Assembly (NCBI GenBank): GCA_003132905.1 | Contig: PKZC01000114.1 | Span: forward strand, 1-12,925 | Direction: 5' to 3' | Source: Bryobacterales bacterium | GTDB taxonomy: Bacteria > Acidobacteriota > Terriglobia > Bryobacterales > Bryobacteraceae | Length of the DNA stretch: 12,925 nt | Part shown: positions 7,033-12,925 of the stretch, one piece after another | Layout of the letters: each line of letters begins with the position of its first letter | Numbering within the stretch: the stretch's first letter is position 1 | Translations under genes and position numbers: made by a program | Notes under the pieces: model-generated | What the model was told of the DNA's origin: nothing | What the model saw: the letters and a program-made list of their open reading frames with translations, nothing else | The model's database searches: none

Positions 7033-7905
7033 ATGCCAACGACAGCCCGTGCTGAGAACCACATCATCAGGCTCTTCGTCTCCGCCTACGAGAAGGGTTC
7101 GTGGAAAGATGCAGCGCTGACGTTTCCGGACGAGGTTAAAGACGGCGGGATCGACGGGTTTGCCGAGCGGACGGACGGCGAGACGCTTGCGATCGAGCAC
7201 ACCGTCGTCGAGCCTTTCGTCGGCGACATTGCGGACCAAGCCGAGATGTTGCCGATGTTTCCGTCCATCGAGAAGGACGATACGCTGCTCGTCCCCGGTC
7301 TCTGGATTCAGCTGTTCGTTCCGGTCGGAACACTTCACCTGCAAAAGCCGGGCGTGCGGCAAACGATAGTAAAAGCGGTCCACGAGTGGCTGAGAGCAAA
7401 CCGGCTCGCGCTCCCGAAGGGCGATTCGGAGCATCCCTGTATCGTCGCCGGATCTCCCGGCAAGCTGGACACCGAGATTACCCTCACCTTGAAAATCGTT
7501 GACCTTCCTGGCGACGGCAAACTGCATATCCGGCGGCAGCAGATCGGCGATAGCTTTGGCGATGTCATCGAAAAGATGCTGGCGAAGAAACTGCCGAAGC
7601 TCGTCAAGACCGCAGCCAGCAAGCGCGTCCTTCTTCTCGAACGCCGGCATATCAACCTTCACCCGAAAAGAATGATCGATGAGATCGAGAAGCGGAGGAG
7701 TTCATTCCCCGATCTGGCGCAGGTCCACGAAATCTGGATCGTCGAAACTATGTTTTACGGAACAGCATTTGGCGGCGAGTATATTCGATTCGAACGCTAC
7801 GACGCTAGCAAGGAGGTGGCGAGTTACGATTTCGACGGCACGGCGTTGCTGACAAGGCATGAGGAAGGTGTAGTCGAAATCGTCAGTCGGGTTGGCGGGT
7901 GTTGA
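7033..7905 (+). CDS. Uncharacterised protein, possibly nuclease-like
   Basis: A 290-residue cytoplasmic protein with no signal peptide or membrane segment. I do not recognise a named family. Near the N-terminus, KDGGIDGFAERTDGETLAIEHT (residues 36-57, given here as landmarks D41, E55, T57) has the spacing of a restriction-endonuclease-like core: an acidic residue after a turn, then strand-borne E-x-polar. The usual lysine of PD-(D/E)XK is replaced by Thr57, so activity is doubtful and the assignment tentative. The C-terminal third has a strand LLLERR and a later strand HEIWIVETMFY, giving a second alpha/beta unit. The start is set by GGAG 5 bases upstream. It diverges from the ApeA-like HEPN gene, and converges with the membrane-protein gene ending at 7974. 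Its place inside a run of HEPN and nuclease genes suggests an accessory or defence role, by association only. Confidence 0.8.
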   Translation: MPTTARAENHIIRLFVSAYEKGSWKDAALTFPDEVKDGGIDGFAERTDGETLAIEHTVVEPFVGDIADQAEMLPMFPSIEKDDTLLVPGLWIQLFVPVGTLHLQKPGVRQTIVKAVHEWLRANRLALPKGDSEHPCIVAGSPGKLDTEITLTLKIVDLPGDGKLHIRRQQIGDSFGDVIEKMLAKKLPKLVKTAASKRVLLLERRHINLHPKRMIDEIEKRRSSFPDLAQVHEIWIVETMFYGTAFGGEYIRFERYDASKEVASYDFDGTALLTRHEEGVVEIVSRVGGC

Positions 7906-7973
7906 ACCGAGTTGATCAGAGATAGAGCGCGTTGCACTAGGCAGCACGCATCGAAGCATGACGAGACGGGGAG

Positions 7974-8711
7974 TCAAATGAAATCATGTTCGGTCAGGTG
8001 ATAGGGACCACTTACGCCAAGGACATCCCGGCTGCGGCCTCCGGAAACCACTATTTCGACTCCTTCAAATCCCCTATAGACGGTCCATCCCGGATCGTCC
8101 GCAAGCGTGAGTTTGTGCGCCTCAAGGCAGGCAGCCAGGACGCCGAGTTCCGAGCCGGACCTCAATCCTTCCGGGCAGGTATTGCGAAAAGTAGCGTATG
8201 CGCGGTTCGTCAGAGGCCATCGCACATTGAGGAGATATAGAGCCTCGTCGCCAGCCTTGATAAGGTGCGGAACGAACGCTGGCGCATTGTACTCTGCGGA
8301 GAAGCCGTCCATCGGCAAGAAACCCAAAAGAGCGGCCCGATTCGGCTCTGCGGTTCCGAATCGGTATGATGGCCGGAACCCGCTGACCGAAACCGGCCTC
8401 TCGCTGTCATTGGTTAGGATGCACTCGATCGGCACCACGAGTGACCTTTGGTATTGAGCGAAATCCACCCATGTCGCCGGCGTACCATCAGGAGTGTCAC
8501 TCAACAGGTTGAATCCGCCAATCGGAAACCTCGAATTCACGATCCTGAGAGGCGAGTCAAACTTTACCCGGCAGCGCGGCGTGAGATCCTGGCGTTGACT
8601 GTCACCGTACTTGACTAGATTTATGGAGGTATTCGTGATATTACTCATGAGCGCGAATATGCTCACAGCCAGAGCCACGACGGCGATTGCTGATGCGGAT
8701 TGCTTTGCCAT
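7974..8711 (-). CDS. Uncharacterised membrane-anchored protein
   Basis: A 245-residue protein with one N-terminal hydrophobic helix (about residues 8-22, AIAVVALAVSIFALM) after a short MAKQSAS head. It is therefore most likely a single-pass inner-membrane protein with a soluble C-terminal domain, or less likely a cleaved secreted one. The rest is rich in beta-type stretches (VVPIECILTNDSERPVSVSG resembles an Ig-like strand pair), has a few cysteines (near residues 47, 97, 178 and 194), and no motif I can name. The start is firmly set by AGGAGG five bases upstream. It is the last gene of the minus-strand series that begins at 12800 and follows the PD-(D/E)XK gene by 74 bases. A membrane partner for a cytoplasmic effector would fit, but nothing in the sequence proves it. 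Confidence 0.82.
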   Translation of the reverse strand: MAKQSASAIAVVALAVSIFALMSNITNTSINLVKYGDSQRQDLTPRCRVKFDSPLRIVNSRFPIGGFNLLSDTPDGTPATWVDFAQYQRSLVVPIECILTNDSERPVSVSGFRPSYRFGTAEPNRAALLGFLPMDGFSAEYNAPAFVPHLIKAGDEALYLLNVRWPLTNRAYATFRNTCPEGLRSGSELGVLAACLEAHKLTLADDPGWTVYRGFEGVEIVVSGGRSRDVLGVSGPYHLTEHDFI

Positions 8712-8716
8712 TGGCT

Positions 8717-8722
8717 CCTCCT
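8717..8722 (-). promoter_or_regulatory. Strong ribosome binding site of the membrane-protein gene
   Basis: AGGAGG on the minus strand, 5 bases before the ATG at 8711. It is one of the two perfect Shine-Dalgarno sequences seen in the window and the only one that serves a gene. Confidence 0.75.
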
Positions 8723-8785
8723 AATTTATTGTCTCTTCTTTTCGCCGTTGACGGTCGAACGGGCGGTCACAGGCACGCTCCGTGG

Positions 8786-9544
8786 CTATCCCGTCTTGCT
8801 GTCAGGCGGGGGATCGCTCATGTAGATCTTTGGCAGCGGCCCGGGCGGCCCGGCAAAGCGAAGATCCGACGGCGTGTTCTTTTTGTCAACGAGGTGAAGT
8901 TGAACCTGCTGCGCCGACGCGACGTATTGCGGCCACGCCGCGCCCATCACGCCGAGAAGAGCTTTCATCTCGTGATCGGAGTCGTCCCGAGCCCCGCTGA
9001 ACCAGAACAGGACGGGAAGGGTGGTTTGCGGCACTTCGGCGATCATGCGGGCGCTGAAATAAGCCATGCCCTGAATGTGGCGGTACTGGGGCGTTCCGTC
9101 CCCTTGCGTCTTTCGCAAAATGCGGGTGACGAGATACCAGACCGTATCCGGCTGCAGGTCCTGGTTGACGTCGCTGGCAATCCATAGCAAGCTCCGGGCC
9201 GCCGGAAGGCCGAGAATTTTCTTCGTGCTGGCGATCTGGGCGTCCGCCGCTTTCACAATCCGCTGGAGAGGCGCTGCCATCAGGTCCAGAAGCTCGTGCT
9301 GGCACGCCAAAGGGAGCCGGTGGCTGTCGATTCGGGCCGTGCCGTAAACAAGAAGCTGGTCCTTGCGCTGCCGTTCCGCCGCCCGTTCGCCCAGCTTTCT
9401 GCGAAACGACTCGCCAAGGCTGTCCGCTTCCAGCGCCTTCAACTCGGCGATGACGTTATGGCGGCGGAACAGAAAATCCGCGCTCCGCGGCGGATTGTCA
9501 TTGCCGACCAGGTCCGAGACCAGTTCTCCCTGGATTCCCTTCAC
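8786..9544 (-). CDS. PD-(D/E)XK nuclease-like protein
   Basis: At least 252 residues. The N-terminus carries a classic restriction-endonuclease-like core: helix GIQGELVSDL with the conserved Glu (about E6), then RSADFLFRRHNVIAELKAL with D23 and the E34-x-K36 pair. This arrangement binds Mg2+ and cuts DNA (or RNA) in the family. The remaining part (about 90-250) is helical then mixed and unassigned. The true start is uncertain. From the GTG at 9544 there is no ribosome site, and the same frame continues upstream to a TAA at 9611-9613 with protein-like sequence (QSIVDPF just before the GTG) but no usual start codon. An ATG at 9609 in another frame would join it if one more C stood in the C-tract at 9568-9573. 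It is third from the upstream end of nothing else recognisable in restriction-modification: no methylase is nearby. Catalytic residues look intact. Confidence 0.8.
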   Translation of the reverse strand: MKGIQGELVSDLVGNDNPPRSADFLFRRHNVIAELKALEADSLGESFRRKLGERAAERQRKDQLLVYGTARIDSHRLPLACQHELLDLMAAPLQRIVKAADAQIASTKKILGLPAARSLLWIASDVNQDLQPDTVWYLVTRILRKTQGDGTPQYRHIQGMAYFSARMIAEVPQTTLPVLFWFSGARDDSDHEMKALLGVMGAAWPQYVASAQQVQLHLVDKKNTPSDLRFAGPPGPLPKIYMSDPPPDSKTG

Positions 9545-9740
9545 GAAGGGATCGACGATGGATTGGAGGGGGGTGCAGGTTTCATGCGAAAATGGCCGAT
9601 TGATTCCATTTTAAAACATTGTTCAAACGATAAACGGAGATTTGTCTCTGGGCGATATCGATAGAAGAACTTCACGGCAGAGTTCGCATCGGCTGGGCCA
9701 AAAATTGTTTTCCGAATTATTAGCGACTGGCGGATGTCTC

Positions 9741-10385
9741 TTAGTGAGCGAAGTCAATCAAGGAAACGCTGCCCCAGTTGACTTTGCTGAGGAGATTCCG
9801 GGACTGGACATCCTTGAGAAACTCCTCGGCGTGTTCGACGAATCGCTCCGTGATCTCCGCGTATCCGGCTTTCTCCGGCAGTCCGACGAGCAGCGCGAGG
9901 CCTTTTTGCAGCTCCCCGCTTTCCGGCAGGGTTGCATAGGTCAGCATCGAGTCGAGACCCAGGAAAACGATGAGTTCCTTATCGGGCTGATTGCGCGGAT
10001 CGTGCTTGTAGGAATTCGCCAGCAACCGCAGGGCTTCGATGCTGGGGTAATGCGCACATTTGGTCGGACTTAGCCGGGCTTCGATTTCCTTCCATCTTTT
10101 ACCGAGAGGCAAAGCGAGGAGCGCCTTCATTCGGAGGTCATACTCGGCGCGCTTGATCGCGCTGCCGTGGCCCATAGCGCAGGCGGCAAAGTAGAGAAGC
10201 CTTCGCTCGATGTGGTGGCGAATTGCTACAAGAAACAGCAATGAGAGGTCGTGCAGGAAGGGCAGATCAGTGAAGATCCACTGGTCATAAGCATAGTCCG
10301 GATCAGCATTCTCGAGAAGTGCTTGCCGGCGGCGGGCTTCCTCCGTCACCAGGCCGATGAATGATTTTGCGTCTGAAATCTCCAT
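9741..10385 (-). CDS. Small all-helical HEPN-like protein
   Basis: A 214-residue protein predicted almost entirely helical. The centre has LFLVAIRHHIERRLLYFA, typical of a first HEPN-type helix, and residues 118-130 read ALRLLANSYKHDP, an Arg followed by Lys-His near a helix end. This resembles the catalytic end of HEPN-like families, but here the gap between Arg120 and His128 is seven residues, more than the usual four to six. I call it HEPN-like with reserve; it could be an inactive partner or an unrelated helical protein. There is no signal peptide. The ATG at 10385 has no obvious ribosome site. It lies 170 bases after the RelA/SpoT-HEPN gene and 196 bases before the PD-(D/E)XK gene in the same direction, which suggests functional association. 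Confidence 0.75.
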   Translation of the reverse strand: MEISDAKSFIGLVTEEARRRQALLENADPDYAYDQWIFTDLPFLHDLSLLFLVAIRHHIERRLLYFAACAMGHGSAIKRAEYDLRMKALLALPLGKRWKEIEARLSPTKCAHYPSIEALRLLANSYKHDPRNQPDKELIVFLGLDSMLTYATLPESGELQKGLALLVGLPEKAGYAEITERFVEHAEEFLKDVQSRNLLSKVNWGSVSLIDFAH

Positions 10386-10555
10386 AGAATTGCGCCGAGA
10401 GAGCGGTCAGGTGAAGAAACGCGCAAATCGCGGCAGGACGTCATCACAAACAAAACCCGCAAAGACCGCGAAGCTGCTCCAAGTCCAGAATCGCACCTTC
10501 CGACTCGTCGCCGAAGAGGACTCCGGGCGACAGGTCAGTAGCGGCTTGCGACCGG

Positions 10556-11854
10556 TCATTCCGACGATTTCTTTGAAGGCGAACGCCTTTTGTTTCCGGC
10601 CGCCTGCGGCCTTGTTTGATCTAGTTCGTGGACAAGAGCTCTTAGGCGAATCGTGGCTGCCGAAAGGGCCTCAGGCGTCGGCATTTGAACGCCGTGAACG
10701 AGTTCATTACGCAGCTTTCTGAGAAAGAGAATTTCCTGCAGCAGAGGGGGCGAAACGCCAGGGATCTGGCTGTGGAACCACATGGTCTTCTTGCTTCCCG
10801 TGCGCTGCCGGATGATTTTTTCAAGGGCAATCCATGCGGTTAGAAAAGATCCCACCCCTCGCTCGGCATTCTCGTCGGGCCCGGTACGGTAGAAAGGGCT
10901 GCTTACGTCGAATGCCCGAATTGATTCGAAGGTTGAATAACGTTCCTTGCTTTTGCCGATGAAAAGATCGATGAGCTGTTCGCCGATCGGGCGATCATTG
11001 TCAGGGTCGGTCACAACCGCCGAAAGGAGCGGCTTTATGGGGCCCGACTGGTTCTTCTGGTAAGCGCGCAGCAGTTGGAACAAAAGGTCGACCCGTCCCA
11101 TATCCGGTTCGGCGGCATCGCGGCTTGCAAGGCGAAGCTCGCGATGGAGGAACGCTGCAAGCTCATAGTGATTGGTGAATTCCTGATTAGCTTGATTGAC
11201 ACGCTGATCGAACGCCACCTGCAGCCGCCGCAGCGCGATCTCTCCGGTCAGGACAAGGCCGTTCAGTTCGTCGAGGATGGCGTATTCATCATCCGAGAGG
11301 TCGCCACTCAACGGCTTGTAAACAAGGTCGTGTTCCACCTCCGCCCATCCGTGCATGAGCACGCTGGCCACCTGTATCTCTATGCGCGCATCCGAATATC
11401 GATGCTGGTCATTGCCAAGCTTGTCGAGTCTCAGTCCCACGAAGTAGTGGGTTGCATGGTATCCGTCAAATTGCTTCTTGTGTTTTGGCGAACGACCGTC
11501 GGGGAAGGTCTTCGGGTTGCGCTGCAGCCGGAACGTGTTCCGGATGATCTTGTCGACATCCTGAAGATCGCCGGGGAAGTACAGAGCGACGCGAACGCCG
11601 GACAAGTCGATGATGTCGTCATAGATATCTTGTGCGGTCTTATAGGTCTTCTTCTCTTCCTGCTCCCGACGACGAAGCTTGTCCGCCAATCGGTCCGGAC
11701 CTTTTGCGCGATTAGTAACAATGACACGCTTGCCGTTCCCCCGCAGTTCCTGTTCGCACAGCTGCGCACACAGCCTTGACGCCTCCTGATAATAATCGAA
11801 TTCTCTCCGGTATGCGGCCAGGAATTGATCGACAACGCTGTCTGTGCTGCTCAT
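10556..11854 (-). CDS. RelA/SpoT-type synthetase fused to a C-terminal HEPN domain
   Basis: A 432-residue protein. Residues about 45-215 are a RelA/SpoT nucleotidyltransferase domain, which moves pyrophosphate from ATP to a nucleotide ((p)ppGpp) or, in toxic relatives, to ATP or tRNA. The expected elements are in order: R49-x-K51 and K59, DLSGVRVALYF (D83, R88), the GYHATH loop (131-136), EIQVASVLMHGWAEVEHDLVYK (E159, Q161, H175). There is no HD hydrolase, TGS or ACT domain, so it could make but not degrade its product. A helical linker follows, then residues about 335-412: AWIALEKII and LRKLRNELVHG, whose R382-x4-H387 is the HEPN ribonuclease motif. The start is taken at ATG 11854 (MSSTDSVVDQF). 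The longer frame back to 12178 lies antisense-free but inside the next gene's coding strand in another frame, and its composition is not protein-like. Both domains look intact, so this could be a double effector. Confidence 0.88.
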   Translation of the reverse strand: MSSTDSVVDQFLAAYRREFDYYQEASRLCAQLCEQELRGNGKRVIVTNRAKGPDRLADKLRRREQEEKKTYKTAQDIYDDIIDLSGVRVALYFPGDLQDVDKIIRNTFRLQRNPKTFPDGRSPKHKKQFDGYHATHYFVGLRLDKLGNDQHRYSDARIEIQVASVLMHGWAEVEHDLVYKPLSGDLSDDEYAILDELNGLVLTGEIALRRLQVAFDQRVNQANQEFTNHYELAAFLHRELRLASRDAAEPDMGRVDLLFQLLRAYQKNQSGPIKPLLSAVVTDPDNDRPIGEQLIDLFIGKSKERYSTFESIRAFDVSSPFYRTGPDENAERGVGSFLTAWIALEKIIRQRTGSKKTMWFHSQIPGVSPPLLQEILFLRKLRNELVHGVQMPTPEALSAATIRLRALVHELDQTRPQAAGNKRRSPSKKSSE

Positions 11855-11987
11855 GTGCCATGTCCCGAACGAGATTACCGCCGAAAACAGAGAATAGCAC
11901 CGGAATGCTCGGCCACAAAGTGGATTGAGCTGCGCGCCGTCGTGGGCGTATAGTGCGACCGCAGCAACAGCCTCCGGACCCTGCGCG

Positions 11988-12800
11988 TCAGTCGAATTTC
12001 GACCACTGCGGACGATCGGTATCGTCGAGTGCGGCGGCGCGGATACGGCGGGCGGTGATCGGGTGGGTGATACCCATGCCAGGCTCCAGACCGAGCGATC
12101 CCGGTGCATAGCCGTTGAACCCCGTCGAGTTATGGGCCGGGCCATCCTTCCACTGCGCAGCCGGCGGGGGGAGCGCATCCGGGTGAACCCGACGCCAGTG
12201 CCAGAGAGTCAGGAGTTCCTCCGCCAGAGCCTCGATCAGGTTTCTCGTGCTGCCGATCAGGCCGTTCAATGTGCGCCCCGCTTCTTCCGTCAGCAAGAAT
12301 CTGGTGTTTCCTTCGAGCAAGACCTCGACATCCGATCGGGCCGGATCGCGCGGCAGATGGCCCACCCGGCGGGCGCGGAGCAATTCCTCCCCGTCAGGGC
12401 CGAGCAACACAGGAGTTCGCCGCAGGACCTGGCCATGCTCCAATCTTCGACCGCGGTGGACGAGCATATTCCGGAAATCCAGTGTCCAGTCCAGCCATCC
12501 CGTCGGCCCCGCGCTCAGGATAGAGGCTTCGAGCCGGCCCGCAAACCGGGCCTGCATCCGTTCGCCGTCATCGGACGCGGCCGTAATCTTGTTGAGGCGT
12601 GCGCGCGCTCTGTCAAAGTCAGCACGGAGGATACTCATCGGAAGGGCGACGACGCCAATGACGACTCCGGCGAGGCAATCGAGAGAAGATGCGAGCGCCC
12701 GCACAATACCGGCCTGGTGGATCCGAACGAATTCGGGGGCGAGTTGATCGAGCGGACTGCGGGGAGGCGGCGGTGCCAGGGTGAGGCGTCCGTTCTGCAT
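11988..12800 (-). CDS. HEPN domain protein (5' end uncertain)
   Basis: At least 270 residues. A helix SLDCLAGVVIGVVALP (about 39-54) and, after a second helix pair, WTLDFRNMLVHRGRR at 105-119 give a HEPN-type core with R110-x4-H115. The residues after it (GRRLEHGQ) and a later helical pair (TRNLIEALAEELLTLW) are compatible with a longer HEPN family, which I cannot name. HEPN proteins of this kind act as RNases or as partners of nucleotidyltransferases. That is suggestive, since the next gene downstream (133 bases) encodes a nucleotidyltransferase-fold synthetase. The ATG at 12800 has no ribosome site; the frame stays open upstream to TGA 12867-12869 with protein-like sequence (LEFLDATDRD) but no ATG, GTG or TTG. 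The C-terminal 60 residues are rich in Pro, Gly and Arg. Real gene: confident. Exact start: not. Confidence 0.78.
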   Translation of the reverse strand: MQNGRLTLAPPPPRSPLDQLAPEFVRIHQAGIVRALASSLDCLAGVVIGVVALPMSILRADFDRARARLNKITAASDDGERMQARFAGRLEASILSAGPTGWLDWTLDFRNMLVHRGRRLEHGQVLRRTPVLLGPDGEELLRARRVGHLPRDPARSDVEVLLEGNTRFLLTEEAGRTLNGLIGSTRNLIEALAEELLTLWHWRRVHPDALPPPAAQWKDGPAHNSTGFNGYAPGSLGLEPGMGITHPITARRIRAAALDDTDRPQWSKFD

Positions 12801-12925
12801 TTTTACGGCGTCAACAGAGCGGTCGCTGTCACGATCGGTAGCGTCAAGGAATTCCAGCCGCTTCGGTCATATTGCCCGCTACGCTTGTGACGCAGCAAAA
12901 GAGTTGGTCGGCGATAAGGATTCGG

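Noticed and set aside
7906..7973. Bulged hairpin between the convergent genes at 7905 and 7974
   Set aside because: The pairing is short and interrupted, with no T-tract; not above chance by eye.
8687..9187. Plus-strand open frame of 166 codons
   Set aside because: Antisense to the PD-(D/E)XK gene and composed mainly of Arg, Pro and Gly; no ribosome site.
9642..10073. Plus-strand open frame of 143 codons
   Set aside because: Antisense to the helical HEPN-like gene; no start signal or family features.
11075..11779. Plus-strand open frame of 234 codons
   Set aside because: Antisense to the RelA/SpoT domain, whose motifs are clear on the other strand.
11855..12178. N-terminal extension of the RelA/SpoT-HEPN frame back to an ATG at 12178
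   Set aside because: The extra 108 residues are Arg/Ser/Pro-rich, overlap the end of the HEPN gene in another frame, and precede a natural start (MSSTDSVVDQF) where family-like sequence begins.
11925..12890. Long plus-strand open frame (321 codons)
   Set aside because: It is antisense to the HEPN gene, low in hydrophobic cores and without family resemblance; the minus-strand frame contains the HEPN motif.
1..12925. CRISPR arrays, tRNA genes, insertion sequences, integrases or attachment sites
   Set aside because: No regularly spaced repeats, cloverleaf-type sequences, transposase or recombinase motifs were seen on either strand.

Overview
The window is about 12.9 kb of moderately GC-rich bacterial chromosomal DNA. 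Three features suit a soil acidobacterium of the Solibacter/Bryobacter type: a PEP-CTERM protein, a stand-alone LigD-type ATP-dependent DNA ligase, and long Ig-like secreted proteins of the DPN..VGPAGFG kind. This is inference, because there is no rRNA or marker gene to settle it. I see no tRNA, rRNA, transposase, integrase or CRISPR array.

Left part (1-3023, all + strand): the 3' end of a large secreted, cysteine-rich and Ig/FnIII-like protein, then a PEP-CTERM-sorted protein, then a DsbA/DsbG-like thioredoxin-fold oxidoreductase with a signal peptide. Gene spacing is tight, so this looks like one operon for exported proteins with an envelope thiol oxidoreductase or isomerase.

Junction (3024-3417): about 390 bases with no convincing gene. 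It holds a decayed second copy (30 of 34 bases) of the start region of the DsbA-like gene, and a strong but orphan ribosome binding site. Strand and gene content change here, so it is probably an old rearrangement point.

Right part (3418-12800): first a LigD-type ligase on the minus strand, broken by one in-frame TAA exactly at nucleotidyltransferase motif IV. After it comes a run of genes with the look of a defence or accessory island: a DUF4062 protein; an ApeA-like HEPN protein convergent with it; an uncharacterised 290-residue protein divergent from the HEPN gene; and a minus-strand series. In transcription order the series is a HEPN protein (12800-11988), a RelA/SpoT-type synthetase fused to a C-terminal HEPN domain (11854-10556), a small helical HEPN-like protein (10385-9741), a PD-(D/E)XK nuclease-like protein (9544-8786) and a single-pass membrane-anchored protein (8711-7974). 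Gaps in the series are 74-196 bases, so one transcript is possible but not shown.

The best candidate for an undescribed system is the minus-strand series, centred on the alarmone-synthetase/HEPN fusion. HEPN ribonucleases, RelA/SpoT-type toxins and PD-(D/E)XK nucleases are each established parts of anti-phage or toxin systems. The grouping here is what I see; a defence role is inference. Several genes may be damaged or mis-sequenced: the ligase stop, a possible C-tract frameshift at the start of the PD-(D/E)XK gene, and an ambiguous 5' end of the right-most HEPN gene. Assembly error and gene decay should both be considered.
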